Below, piece by piece: positions 51,708-60,289 of a DNA stretch of 64,000 nt; the first letter of the stretch is position 1, and every line of letters begins with the position of its first letter. The notes below the pieces were generated by a model. The model was not told the origin of the DNA. It did not search any database and saw only the letters and a program-made list of their open reading frames with translations. Source of the stretch: Pseudomonas triclosanedens (GTDB lineage: Bacteria > Pseudomonadota > Gammaproteobacteria > Pseudomonadales > Pseudomonadaceae); the NCBI RefSeq assembly GCF_026686735.1, contig NZ_CP113432.1, positions 1,736,001-1,800,000 on the forward strand, given 5' to 3'. Both the position numbers and the translations under genes were made by a program.

Positions 51708-51783
51708 GGGTCGTTAGCTCAGTCGGTAGAGCAGTTGGCTTTTAACCAATTGGTCGTAGGTTCGAATCCTACACGACCCACCA
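51708..51783 (+). tRNA. tRNA-Lys (anticodon TTT)
   Basis: 76 bases with the 7-base acceptor GGGTCGT / ACGACCC, discriminator A, and encoded CCA (51781-51783). The anticodon loop is CTTTTAA with TTT at 51741-51743; the T arm reads GGTTCGAATCC. In P. aeruginosa this tRNA (PA0976.1) is a known integration site of genomic islands, and here too an accessory region follows. Confidence 0.97.
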
Positions 51784-51789
51784 ACATTC

Positions 51790-51822
51790 AAAGCCCCAGC
51801 TGGCTGCAGCTGGGGCTTTTTA
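51790..51822 (+). terminator. Terminator after tRNA-Lys
   Basis: AAAGCCCCAGCT, loop GGCTGC, AGCTGGGGCTTT, then TT. It starts seven bases after the tRNA. Confidence 0.92.
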
Positions 51823-51835
51823 TTTCTGTCATCGG

Positions 51836-51957
51836 ATCTAGCCGGACGGTTCGTCCATATGCTGCCAGATGCGCCTCGCTGCTTCGCCTTCCCGCCGCCC
51901 CTTCGTAAGCCCTTCCTTCTCGTAGAAATCCGCGCCCCGCAGCTAGTAGGCATTCAC
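51836..51957 (-). pseudogene. Remnant reading frame beside the tRNA
   Basis: On the minus strand the frame reads VNAY, an in-frame TAG, then LRGADFYEKEGLTKG...WQHMDEPSG and TAG. The part after the stop looks like normal protein sequence (a basic/acidic tail) yet has no start and is only 35 residues. It may be the C-terminus of a gene lost with a former island. The family is not recognised. Confidence 0.3.
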
Positions 51958-51959
51958 CT

Positions 51960-52229
51960 TGCTGCGGCGTGGCAGGGCTGTATGTCCCTGACAGTGCCTT
52001 CGGAAATACTCTAGTCTGGCCTGGCGAAGAAAAGTACAATCCCAATGATGGCTTTCAGAAAAATCTGACATCAAACGAAGCGTAGTGCCAAATGTAGGTT
52101 AGAAAACCGGCTGCTTCTCAAACGCTGTGTTTTCGAGAAATTCTGAGCTGCTTTGCATGGGCACGGAGTGCCTTGGAAGGCTCCGCTGCATGCTTGATGT
52201 GCGGAGCAGATTGGGGAAGTTGGATATAA
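51960..52229. other. Intergenic stretch upstream of the island operon
   Basis: 270 bases with no gene. It becomes A+T-rich towards 52030-52200 and holds GGGGAAG before the first island gene. I see no repeat of the tRNA 3' end here or before nadA, so no att site could be identified. Confidence 0.55.
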
Positions 52230-54296
52230 ATGAATCGTCTACTTGTAGCCTGGCTTGTTCTGGCTGTCATGCCTGTGCTTCTGTTTTTCAAGACTTATCT
52301 TCAAAGTGATCTGACGCTTCTCGATAATATTATGGTGGATATTTTTGTCCACGGTGGAAGTTGGTTTGACTGGAAAATAACTCCTGCGCCTGCCTACTTC
52401 CCGGATATGTTGGCCTACGCAATTGGTTACTTTGTATTTCCTGGCGTAATGGAGCGAGTCGTCTTTGTTTGCCTTGTACAGGCATTACTGTTGGCTTGGG
52501 TTTCTACGCGCTTCGTTACTATGCTTATGGGAGAGGTCTCGCTCAATGCAAGGCTGGCAATCGTCCTGTTAGTTGGTGTTTCTTTGTTGGTTGCCTCAAA
52601 CTCCGGTATGTGGTTGTTCTTCAATAGCACCAATAATCATTTTGCTGCACTGTTCTTTCCTCTTTTCTGTATGGCATTCTCTCTTGAGTTCTGGCGCAAG
52701 GGTGGGATGCTGAGGTCCGTATGGGTATTCGTTGGCGCTATGCTGGGGGCTGCCTCGACCTCGGTATTTGCACTTTCCTTTGTGCTGCCGCTGATTGTCC
52801 TGTCCATTGCGTCAATATTGGTACTTCTCGTTGGTAGGCGCAGGATTAAATCAGTTGTCTGGATCGTTTTTGTTGTAATCGCTGGGCAGGTTCTGGGTAC
52901 AGTAATTAACAAGGAGTTGTTGCCTTACGATGCCTTGGCCGGGCGTGCCCCAATGACAATTGATGCGGCGCTAAACTCCTACAATGTGCTTGTCCAGGCA
53001 ACGAAACTCACTTTTTCACCGGATAATATTTACACATTCTCTCTTGCGGTGCTGGTCGTTGTAGGCATGGCTTGGGTAGTGCTCGATTGGCTTTTCAGTC
53101 TGAAGTCTCTGCGTGGAGAACATGTGGGTAAGTATCCACTGTTCAGCTCCAATTTTTCGGATGTAAGGCAGCGCTATAGCCTTTGCGTGCTGTTCTTGTT
53201 GATCGTGCTTCCAGTCAATGTGGCGGGTGCGGTGCTCTCGGGTGGGCTCGTAGATCTTTGGGGATACAGGTATTTTGCGTTTCCGGTAGTCTTGGGTGTC
53301 TTGCTTTGCATAGCCATGATCGACTCGCGGGGTAGCTTTAATCTGCGTTGGTCTGGATGGGCTGCCTGGCTTGCCATTCTGCTGCTCGTATTTATGGGGC
53401 TGCTTACAGCAAAGAATCGATTTGACTCGACAGGGCGAAGTGATTTTTCTGATGTTCTTCATAAGGGCATTTCGGGAGATTCTGATCGGGTCGGGAATTG
53501 TTTGAACCAGATCTCTGCTGATGGGTTTGAGCTTCGCGGCGGTATCGCTGATTTTTGGAATGCTCGTGGTGTGGCTTACAAGGTGGATAAGCCAGTTCAC
53601 ATACTGCCTGTTTATAATAATGTGAGCCCGCGTTTTCAGATGATGAGCCTCGGCCCTCTCGTTGATCCAGGTAGATACGGCTTTGATTATTATAATTTCG
53701 CAATTCTGCGGCGATCGGGAACTGTTTCGTCGTTCGATCTGACGCCGGAAACCATTGGACGGCTCATCCCCGCACCCAGCAAAGTTGTGAGTTGTGCGAA
53801 TACTGATTCAGAGGTTTGGCTGTACGACAGCTTGGCGCTGAATGAGGTTGTACAGAAGAATTTGGATCCTCTTCTGTTTGCGTTGGGCCGAGGAGGGCGG
53901 TTTGTGGCGACCGCCGATCAACTGCCTGGTCAGCTTGGTAAGGCTGTGGGCACGACGAGAGTCGCTCAGGCCGGAATTGATCCGATCGGGTTTCTTTCTT
54001 ATGGACCTTACATCAGGGTTCCTGCTGGACGCTACCAGGCGACAGTCCTCTACTCGGCAACGGTGGCGGGGAATAAAGCAGATGTCGGTATTTTTGCCGA
54101 CCCAAAAAATCCTGTCTCGCTAGCTAGCTCCGAAATGCCTGCGGGAGAGGATCGGTTGTTGCGCTTCACCTTTGAGTTGAAGGAAGAAGTACCTCAACTC
54201 GAGGTTCGTACATGGTTTGAAAATCATGGTGTGCTGACTCTGAAGCAAATCATTATCGAGCCTGAATTGAGCGAACAGCAGGGGGCGTTAAAGTGA
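52230..54296 (+). CDS. Large polytopic membrane protein, putative GT-C-type glycosyltransferase
   Basis: 688 residues: about ten to twelve helices between residues 5 and 400, then a periplasmic C-terminal domain (about 405-688) rich in beta-like sequence. After the first helix is a loop with acidic residues (SDLTLLDNIMVDIFVHGG), the type of region that holds the catalytic Asp in GT-C enzymes. No family name could be assigned. It lies before GtrA and a GT2 gene, the place of the serotype-specific transferase in gtr clusters. The base and codon use is more A+T-rich than the core genes. Alternative: an uncharacterised polymerase or transporter. Confidence 0.55.
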   Translation: MNRLLVAWLVLAVMPVLLFFKTYLQSDLTLLDNIMVDIFVHGGSWFDWKITPAPAYFPDMLAYAIGYFVFPGVMERVVFVCLVQALLLAWVSTRFVTMLMGEVSLNARLAIVLLVGVSLLVASNSGMWLFFNSTNNHFAALFFPLFCMAFSLEFWRKGGMLRSVWVFVGAMLGAASTSVFALSFVLPLIVLSIASILVLLVGRRRIKSVVWIVFVVIAGQVLGTVINKELLPYDALAGRAPMTIDAALNSYNVLVQATKLTFSPDNIYTFSLAVLVVVGMAWVVLDWLFSLKSLRGEHVGKYPLFSSNFSDVRQRYSLCVLFLLIVLPVNVAGAVLSGGLVDLWGYRYFAFPVVLGVLLCIAMIDSRGSFNLRWSGWAAWLAILLLVFMGLLTAKNRFDSTGRSDFSDVLHKGISGDSDRVGNCLNQISADGFELRGGIADFWNARGVAYKVDKPVHILPVYNNVSPRFQMMSLGPLVDPGRYGFDYYNFAILRRSGTVSSFDLTPETIGRLIPAPSKVVSCANTDSEVWLYDSLALNEVVQKNLDPLLFALGRGGRFVATADQLPGQLGKAVGTTRVAQAGIDPIGFLSYGPYIRVPAGRYQATVLYSATVAGNKADVGIFADPKNPVSLASSEMPAGEDRLLRFTFELKEEVPQLEVRTWFENHGVLTLKQIIIEPELSEQQGALK

Positions 54297-54748
54297 TTTT
54301 CCCCGTCAGGCAACAGAGCCTTCAGTATATACGACAGTTCATGGGGTTTGTATTTCTATCCGGGCTGGGTTGGTTGTGTGATTTCAGTACTTATACGCTG
54401 CTGGTCAAGCTGTTTGATATCTCTCCGGCAGTGGCTAACTTTATATCTTCTTATGTGGGCGTGACGTTCGTTTGGTTCACCTCATTGAAGAGCGTGTTCC
54501 GGGCAACTGGTAGGGCTGGCTCGCGCTTTTTGCTGCTCTATTGGGCATTTCAGTTTCTGTCGATCCTGGTGTATTCGCACTGTCTCAATCTAATGGTCCG
54601 AGTTTTTGGCGATCCGGCGATTTCTTCGCTGCTTGGCGGCGAAGCGGCTGTTGCCGCAAAGATCTTCGTGACCCCATTTAATCTCGTAACTAATTTCATT
54701 TTCATGAAGTTTCTCACTCATTTTATGAATAAGATCAAGGCGCCGTGA
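54293..54748 (+). CDS. GtrA-family flippase-like protein
   Basis: 151 residues, four helices. The GtrA/DPMS3 domain is recognised by FLSGLGWLCDFSTYTLLVKLF and ISSYVGVTFVWFTSLKSVF. GtrA is believed to flip polyprenyl-phosphate-linked sugars. The GTG start overlaps the stop of the preceding gene (GTGA). It is followed by a glycosyltransferase that could make its lipid-linked substrate. Confidence 0.85.
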   Translation: MIFPVRQQSLQYIRQFMGFVFLSGLGWLCDFSTYTLLVKLFDISPAVANFISSYVGVTFVWFTSLKSVFRATGRAGSRFLLLYWAFQFLSILVYSHCLNLMVRVFGDPAISSLLGGEAAVAAKIFVTPFNLVTNFIFMKFLTHFMNKIKAP

Positions 54749-54751
54749 CGC

Positions 54752-55567
54752 ATGGAAAATAAGCCCCGCATACTTGTATTCATCCCAGCTTATCGCTGTG
54801 AAGCACAGATTCCCCGCGTGCTTCAGCAGTTCGATGCAAAGGTCCAGTCTTGGGTCGAAACGGTAATCGTCGTGGACAATCGTTCTCCGGACGCTACGCT
54901 TGAAGCCGCTATTCGCCAGGGCAGCGAGACGCTCGTACAGAGCGAATTCATCGCTTGGCGTAATGATGACAACTATGGCCTGGGCGGCTCGCATAAGGCG
55001 GCCATGCGGTATGCCGTTGAGAACGGCTATGACTATATTGTCGTTCTTCACGGTGATGATCAGGCGGATATTCACGACCTGATTCCCGAGCTGGAGGCTG
55101 GAAAGCATCAGGATGTCGACTGCCTGCTGGGCGCGCGCTTCATGGCGGGTAGCCGGCTCCAGGGTTATTCGTTCTTCCGAACTTTCGGAAATCGCGTATA
55201 TAACGCGTTGTTCTCTCTGGTTGTGCTCCGCAGTATTTACGATCTCGGTTCAGGCCTTAATCTGTACCGTGTTTCAACCTTGCGAGAGTTCTATTACAAG
55301 GGTTTTCCGGACGACCTGACGTTCAACTACGTCATGCTCCTCGCCAGTTACTATCGTAAGCAGAAAGTGCGCTTCTTCCCGATCAGTTGGCGCGAGGAGG
55401 ACCAGCTTTCCAATGTCCGACTGTTCCGCCAGGCATTCAAGGTGCTCGGGCTTCTGGCCGGATATTTCTTTAAGCGCGGTGGGTTCCTCCGTGGGGAAAT
55501 GCGCGCCAAGCCTTTTGATAGCTATAGCGGGAAGATCCAGCACCGCCAGGGCTCGGCGTCCAGATGA
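54752..55567 (+). CDS. Family 2 glycosyltransferase
   Basis: 271 residues. The N-terminal GT-A domain has ILVFIPAYRCEAQIPRVL, IVVDNRSPDAT and the metal-binding stretch VLHGDDQADIHDL, with GARFMAGSRLQG after it. It resembles dolichyl-phosphate-mannose/GtrB-type synthases but lacks the two C-terminal helices of GtrB, so it should be soluble or peripheral. It could load a sugar on undecaprenyl phosphate for the GtrA product. The start follows the gtrA stop by three bases. Confidence 0.85.
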   Translation: MENKPRILVFIPAYRCEAQIPRVLQQFDAKVQSWVETVIVVDNRSPDATLEAAIRQGSETLVQSEFIAWRNDDNYGLGGSHKAAMRYAVENGYDYIVVLHGDDQADIHDLIPELEAGKHQDVDCLLGARFMAGSRLQGYSFFRTFGNRVYNALFSLVVLRSIYDLGSGLNLYRVSTLREFYYKGFPDDLTFNYVMLLASYYRKQKVRFFPISWREEDQLSNVRLFRQAFKVLGLLAGYFFKRGGFLRGEMRAKPFDSYSGKIQHRQGSASR

Positions 55568-56442
55568 AAAGTACCGTTCGCTGCTACCTGGGGATCTTGC
55601 TGGCAGTGATCCTCGGCTGGCTCTGGCTGCACAAGTCTTCATTGGCGGACTTTGTAGCGAGTGAGCGTGTGGCCGAGTTCGTGGGGGTGATGTCGCTTTA
55701 TCTTTGCTCGCATATCGTGCGCATCTTTCGACTGACGCTGCTGACGCTTGATGAGAGGGATAAGGTATTTCCGCTGATGGCTGCCCATACGTTGACGGCA
55801 TTCCCCAGCAGTTTCCTGCCGTTCAAGATCGGCGAAGTGCTGCGATTGACGGCCTTCTTCCAGGTTTACGGCGGGCGTCGAAAGGCCTTTGCAGTGTGGT
55901 TGGCCGAACGCTTCGGAGATGTACTCGTCATCGCAGCCTTCATTCTTGGGCTCTATGTCTTCAACATCAGCATTCCACCCGCCATGCGCATCGTCTTCAT
56001 TCTATTTGTTCTGGCTAGTGTCTTCGGGTTGCTGGCGATCTTCGCGGTTGCCAAGGTCTCTGTATATCTGAACCGCCATCTTGTATTGGCCAGCCATAGC
56101 GCTCGTGGGTTGTGGCTGCTGCGAACCAGCCACTCGTTGCGCTTGCTGGAGCAGGATATCCACCGTTCGCTGGAAGGCCGCCTCTCTGGCTTCCTGTTGC
56201 TGTCTCTGCTGGTCTGGGCCCTGGAAATCCTGGCGCTGGCGCTGTTCATCAATGAGTTCTCGATTGGTGAGCCGAATTTCGCCACGTTGTTTGTCTCTGG
56301 CCTTCTGTCCAGCCTGCCGGGTGGTGGGGTAGGTAATACCGAGGCCTTTGGCATTTACCAGTCGCTAGCGCTGGTAGCGTTGACACTCATTTTCCTTGGC
56401 GCCGTGTGCTTCTCGGTGCGATTCAAACTGCAGAGGTCGTGA
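55564..56442 (+). CDS. LPTD/UPF0104-family membrane protein
   Basis: 292 residues, seven or eight helices, of the lysylphosphatidylglycerol-synthase transmembrane (UPF0104) family. Conserved-looking stretches are TAFPSSFLPFKIGEVLRLTAFF and SGLLSSLPGGGVGNTEAFG. Proteins of this family are often beside glycosyltransferases and are thought to move or modify lipid-linked molecules. The ATG overlaps the preceding stop by four bases. Confidence 0.78.
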   Translation: MKSTVRCYLGILLAVILGWLWLHKSSLADFVASERVAEFVGVMSLYLCSHIVRIFRLTLLTLDERDKVFPLMAAHTLTAFPSSFLPFKIGEVLRLTAFFQVYGGRRKAFAVWLAERFGDVLVIAAFILGLYVFNISIPPAMRIVFILFVLASVFGLLAIFAVAKVSVYLNRHLVLASHSARGLWLLRTSHSLRLLEQDIHRSLEGRLSGFLLLSLLVWALEILALALFINEFSIGEPNFATLFVSGLLSSLPGGGVGNTEAFGIYQSLALVALTLIFLGAVCFSVRFKLQRS

Positions 56443-56443
56443 C

Positions 56444-57916
56444 GTGCCGGATTCTCGTCAGATGTTTTTGTTGATCCTGGATGATCGTGAATTTACCCGG
56501 GGCGAGGTGAGTAGCCTGGTAGGACGTCGCCGTTTTGGCGATATCATCTTCAAGCGCCGTACTCTGGTTGAGTATTTTCGTGCAGCATTGCCGGAGTGGG
56601 CTCGCCCGCACCTGGTTCATCTGCGTAACGATGAGGACATGGCGGTCCTGCGTCAGACCTTGGAGTCCAGCGGAGAAAGTACAGCGGTATGTATTATTGC
56701 AGCGCGGGCCGGTTTTGCTCTGCCGGAGCGCCTGACACAGCTCGTTGAACGTATTCCCTACGCAGAGGAGGATTTCACCGACCGCCTCTACAAACCACTA
56801 CTGGTCTTTCTGCGGAACGCGCATTTTCTCGTGGACCAGTGGACGGCGTTCGAGGCAAGCCCGCTGCATCTATGGGATAGGGCGTGGCAGGGAAGCCAGC
56901 GTGTCCAGTCGGTGGAGCCGCTGGATCTGGATAGGATCCGTGACTTTCTGTCGTTTACCAGCGGATCGACCGCTACGCGCCATTTCAACGAGGTGCAGAT
57001 CGACTCTTACTACTATACGAAGAGCTCAAGCGACAAACGAAAGATGCTGGCCGAGTACTCTTTCTATGGCTTGGTGCCGGAGTCCATGCGCCCGTGGTTG
57101 ATCCAGCCCTTCGATTATCAGGACGAGGGTGATCGGGCCTCGTACAAGATGCTGCGCTATTACTTGGCGGATGCTGCCCTGCAATGGGTGCACGGTGCAT
57201 TTGATGCCGAGACGTTCGAGCCCTTCGTTGAGCGTCTGCTGTTCTTTCTCGCCGAGCGCCCCAGGCAGAAATGCTCCAGGGATCGCTCGCTCGAAATCGC
57301 CCAGGATCTGTTCGTCAACAAACTCGAAGCGAGGATCAGGCAGTTTCTTACAAGCGAAGAAGGGCTGCGGATCAATCAGTTGGCTACCAGTGCAACGCCG
57401 GCGCTCGACATCAATCGGCAACTGGCGCGTTACCTGAGGCTGTATCAGCGGTATCGGAAGGGCTTCGCTACCGATTCCTTAGTGGTGGGGCATGGTGATC
57501 CATGCTTCTCCAACCTGTTGTACGACCAGCAGCGTTATCTGCTCAAGCTGATCGACCCCAAGGGGGCGGTGAGTGAGGCAGAGTTGTGGACACACCCGTT
57601 GTATGACCTGTGCAAGGTGTCGCACAGCGTCATGGGAGATTATGACTTCATCAATAACGGGTTGTACGACGTAGGCTTCTCTGACGCCAACGATTTGGTG
57701 TTGCGCTTGCGCCACAGCGGCCATTCCTCGTTGAAGCCATTATTCCTGCAGAAGGTCCGGAAAATGGGCTTCGAGCCCCGGATCATGCGCCTTGGGGAGG
57801 CATCACTGTTCCTTTCCATGTTGCCGCTGCACATCGATTATCCGAACAAAGTGATCGCTTTCATGCTGAAAGCCCATCAGATTCTTGACGAGGTAGAAGG
57901 TGAACACAGCCTTTGA
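56444..57916 (+). CDS. APH/choline-kinase-like phosphotransferase with unusual N-terminal domain
   Basis: 490 residues from a GTG one base after the previous stop. The C-terminal half is a kinase of the APH/ChoK fold: the catalytic loop is VVGHGDPCFSNLLYD and the metal site LIDPKG, with a phosphate-binding N-lobe near residues 180-245 (TKSSSDKRKMLAEY). Residues 1-150 have a Rossmann-like, nucleotidyltransferase-like pattern (RRTLVEYFRAALPEW) but no GxGxR signature, so they are probably inactive. The neighbouring HAD and nucleotidyltransferase suggest it phosphorylates a sugar or alcohol later activated with a nucleotide. It overlaps the next gene by 17 bases. Confidence 0.7.
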   Translation: MPDSRQMFLLILDDREFTRGEVSSLVGRRRFGDIIFKRRTLVEYFRAALPEWARPHLVHLRNDEDMAVLRQTLESSGESTAVCIIAARAGFALPERLTQLVERIPYAEEDFTDRLYKPLLVFLRNAHFLVDQWTAFEASPLHLWDRAWQGSQRVQSVEPLDLDRIRDFLSFTSGSTATRHFNEVQIDSYYYTKSSSDKRKMLAEYSFYGLVPESMRPWLIQPFDYQDEGDRASYKMLRYYLADAALQWVHGAFDAETFEPFVERLLFFLAERPRQKCSRDRSLEIAQDLFVNKLEARIRQFLTSEEGLRINQLATSATPALDINRQLARYLRLYQRYRKGFATDSLVVGHGDPCFSNLLYDQQRYLLKLIDPKGAVSEAELWTHPLYDLCKVSHSVMGDYDFINNGLYDVGFSDANDLVLRLRHSGHSSLKPLFLQKVRKMGFEPRIMRLGEASLFLSMLPLHIDYPNKVIAFMLKAHQILDEVEGEHSL

Positions 57917-58298
57917 GGAAATGGACGGGGTATTGGTTGTCGATATCGACGGCACGCTCTGTGATATCAAGACCGCTGATCAGTCATATGCCGAGTTGCT
58001 ACCCCGCCAGTCGATGATCGACAAGCTTCGAGAATATCAGTCCAAGGGGTATCGGATCCTGTTGTTCACTGCGCGCAACATGAAAACCCATGGCGGTAGC
58101 CTGGGGCTGATCAACAAGCACACGGCACCGGTACTGCTCGAGTGGTTGGCCAAGTGGGATGTGCCGTACGACGAGATCCTGTTCGGCAAGCCCTGGCCGC
58201 GTACCAAGGGCTTCTACATCGATGATCGGGCTGTGCGCCCGGATGAGTTCCTCAGTATGAGCGAAGAGGAAATCCATAAATTGCTGGGGCAGGAGTAA
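57900..58298 (+). CDS. EcbF/BcbF-type capsule biosynthesis HAD phosphatase
   Basis: 132 residues. The HAD motif I is VVDIDGTLCD, motif II FTARN, and motif III/IV GFYIDDRAV with a lysine in FGKPWPRTKG. Members of this group are found in Pasteurella and Actinobacillus capsule loci. It should remove a phosphate in a nucleotide-sugar or alcohol pathway. The GTG start overlaps the kinase gene by 17 bases, a sign of translational coupling. Confidence 0.85.
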   Translation: MNTAFEEMDGVLVVDIDGTLCDIKTADQSYAELLPRQSMIDKLREYQSKGYRILLFTARNMKTHGGSLGLINKHTAPVLLEWLAKWDVPYDEILFGKPWPRTKGFYIDDRAVRPDEFLSMSEEEIHKLLGQE

Positions 58299-58306
58299 CT
58301 GCGAGC

Positions 58307-59059
58307 ATGCAGAACGTCGTTATCACTATGGCCGGTCGTGGCTCTCGTTTCTACGAGGCGGGCTATACCGTTCCCAAGTATGAAATCATGGCGCACGGTC
58401 GTAGCCTGTTCGATTGGTCAATGCTGTCGTTGAAGAACTTTTTCGATGCCGAAAGCCGGGTGATCTTCGTCTGTCTCAAGGAAAACAATTCGGCTGAGTA
58501 CGTTCTGCAGCGTAGCGAAGCGCTTGGCCTTGCGGATGTGCGAGTGCTGGAGCTGGACCAGGTTACCGATGGCCAGGCCACCAGTGCCTATGTCTCGCGC
58601 GACCTGTGGCACCCGGACGGCTCTTTGCTGGTCTACAACATCGACACCTATGTTGTTCCGAATGCTCTTAAGCCAGAGCATATTCGTGCCGGTTCCGATG
58701 GCTGGGTGCCGTGCTTCCAGGTTCCCGGCGAACATTGGAGTTTCGTGGCGCTGGGGGAGGATGGCTGGGCTGTGGATTTGGCAGAGAAGCAGAAGATTTC
58801 GGACTTTGCTTCCATCGGTCTCTACTGGTTTGCGGATGCCACAGGCTATGTCCACGCCTATGAGCAGTTCTTCTCCGACGAGAAAAACCTGGTTCGCGGC
58901 GAGCGTTACATTGCCCCTCTCTACCGGCAGATGATTGCCGAAGGGTGCAAGATTTCCATTTCCGATCTCGCCGTTACGGATGTGCATGTGCTGGGGACTC
59001 CGGCCGAGCTGGATCGATTCCTGGCGCTCAGCCCGGATAGCCTGGGGGCTGGCTCGTGA
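58307..59059 (+). CDS. Nucleotidyltransferase for sugar-1-phosphate-like substrate
   Basis: 250 residues. The N-terminal NTP-binding signature is ITMAGRGSRFYEAGYTVPKYE, i.e. G-x-G-S-R-F and then P-K, and YNIDTYVV holds a metal-binding Asp. It should join NMP to a phosphorylated sugar or alcohol made by the upstream kinase. The short HAD-nucleotidyltransferase pair is also found in capsule clusters. It is the last gene of the island operon; 110 bases of intergenic sequence then precede nadA. Confidence 0.83.
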   Translation: MQNVVITMAGRGSRFYEAGYTVPKYEIMAHGRSLFDWSMLSLKNFFDAESRVIFVCLKENNSAEYVLQRSEALGLADVRVLELDQVTDGQATSAYVSRDLWHPDGSLLVYNIDTYVVPNALKPEHIRAGSDGWVPCFQVPGEHWSFVALGEDGWAVDLAEKQKISDFASIGLYWFADATGYVHAYEQFFSDEKNLVRGERYIAPLYRQMIAEGCKISISDLAVTDVHVLGTPAELDRFLALSPDSLGAGS

Positions 59060-59169
59060 TAGCGGGTTGGCTGTGCTTAGCCATTGGGCGTCCGGTTGCT
59101 TCGTCGGCCCGGGCTCGATGATAAAATGGCCGGCATAATCAGATTTGCGTCTGTTGAGGTTTGCACACG

Positions 59170-60228
59170 ATGTCCCAGATTCCCGAACGCCTTCTGGTTC
59201 AGGCCCATCTGGCTGCCAAGCAGCCCAGGGAGCTGACTGCCCAGGAGGAGGCTGACTACCGTGCAGCCATCGCCGCTGAGCTGAAGGCGCAGAACGCTGT
59301 GCTGGTGGCGCACTACTACTGCGATCCGGTGATCCAGGCTCTGGCCGAGGAGACCGGTGGTTGCGTTTCAGACTCGCTGGAAATGGCTCGCTTCGGCAAC
59401 CAGCATCCGGCACAGACCGTCGTGGTGGCTGGTGTGCGCTTCATGGGGGAGACCGCGAAGATCCTCAATCCGGAAAAGCGTGTACTGATGCCGACGCTGG
59501 AGGCGACCTGTTCCCTGGACCTGGGTTGCCCGGTGGAAGAGTTTTCGGCGTTCTGCGACCAGCATCCGGAGCGTACCGTGGTGGTCTATGCAAACACCTC
59601 GGCCGCAGTCAAGGCCCGTGCGGACTGGGTGGTGACGTCCAGTTGCGCGGTGGAAATCGTCGAGCACCTGATGGATAACGGCGAACCTATTCTCTGGGCG
59701 CCGGACCAGCATCTGGGGCGCTATATCCAGCGTGAAACCGGTGCCGATATGCTGCTGTGGGACGGCGCCTGTATCGTCCATGAGGAATTCAAGGCCAAGC
59801 AACTTCAAGATCTCAAGGCGCTATATCCGGATGCCGCGGTACTGGTGCACCCGGAATCGCCCGAAGCAGTGGTAGAACTGGCCGATGCTGTGGGCTCTAC
59901 CAGCCAGTTGATCAAGGCCGCGCAGACGATGCCTAACCAGCGTTTCATCGTCGCCACCGACCGCGGCATCTTCTACAAGATGCAGCAACTGTGCCCGGGC
60001 AAGGAGTTCATCGAAGCCCCTACCGCTGGCAACGGCGCGACGTGCCGTAGTTGCGCGCATTGCCCGTGGATGGCGATGAACACCCTGGAGCGCACCCTGG
60101 CGTGCCTGAAAGAGGGCAGTGGCGAAATTTTTGTCGACCCGGCGCTGATTCCGAAGGCGATCAAGCCGCTCAAGCGCATGCTCGACTTCACTCATGCGGC
60201 CAAGCTCAAGCTGGCAGGTAACGCCTGA
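59170..60228 (+). CDS. nadA: Quinolinate synthase NadA
   Basis: 352 residues. It condenses iminoaspartate and dihydroxyacetone phosphate to quinolinate using a [4Fe-4S] cluster. Cysteine ligands lie in [11 protein letters not shown] and [13 protein letters not shown], with [22 protein letters not shown] at the N-terminus. The ATG at 59170 gives the family length. In PAO1 it follows mvfR; here it follows the island. Confidence 0.96.
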   Translation: MSQIPERLLVQAHLAAKQPRELTAQEEADYRAAIAAELKAQNAVLVAHYYCDPVIQALAEETGGCVSDSLEMARFGNQHPAQTVVVAGVRFMGETAKILNPEKRVLMPTLEATCSLDLGCPVEEFSAFCDQHPERTVVVYANTSAAVKARADWVVTSSCAVEIVEHLMDNGEPILWAPDQHLGRYIQRETGADMLLWDGACIVHEEFKAKQLQDLKALYPDAAVLVHPESPEAVVELADAVGSTSQLIKAAQTMPNQRFIVATDRGIFYKMQQLCPGKEFIEAPTAGNGATCRSCAHCPWMAMNTLERTLACLKEGSGEIFVDPALIPKAIKPLKRMLDFTHAAKLKLAGNA

Positions 60229-60239
60229 TTTGGAAGCAC

Positions 60240-60275
60240 CATGAAAAAGCCCGGCAAATGCCGGGCTTTTTCATG
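60240..60275. terminator. Bidirectional terminator between nadA and the M48 peptidase gene
   Basis: A perfect 16-base stem CATGAAAAAGCCCGGC / GCCGGGCTTTTTCATG with loop AAAT. It is 11 bases after nadA and 14 from the end of the convergent gene. Confidence 0.95.
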
Positions 60276-60289
60276 GTACGGCTTGGAAA

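Noticed and set aside
51714..51953. 79-residue minus-strand frame over tRNA-Lys
   Set aside because: It runs through the tRNA gene and its terminator in antisense; not a gene.
52046..52229. Possible attachment site repeat of the tRNA 3' end
   Set aside because: No copy of the tRNA 3' sequence could be found here or in 59060-59170.
52127..52309. 60-residue frame before the island
   Set aside because: Overlaps the first island gene in another frame and shows no protein-like pattern.
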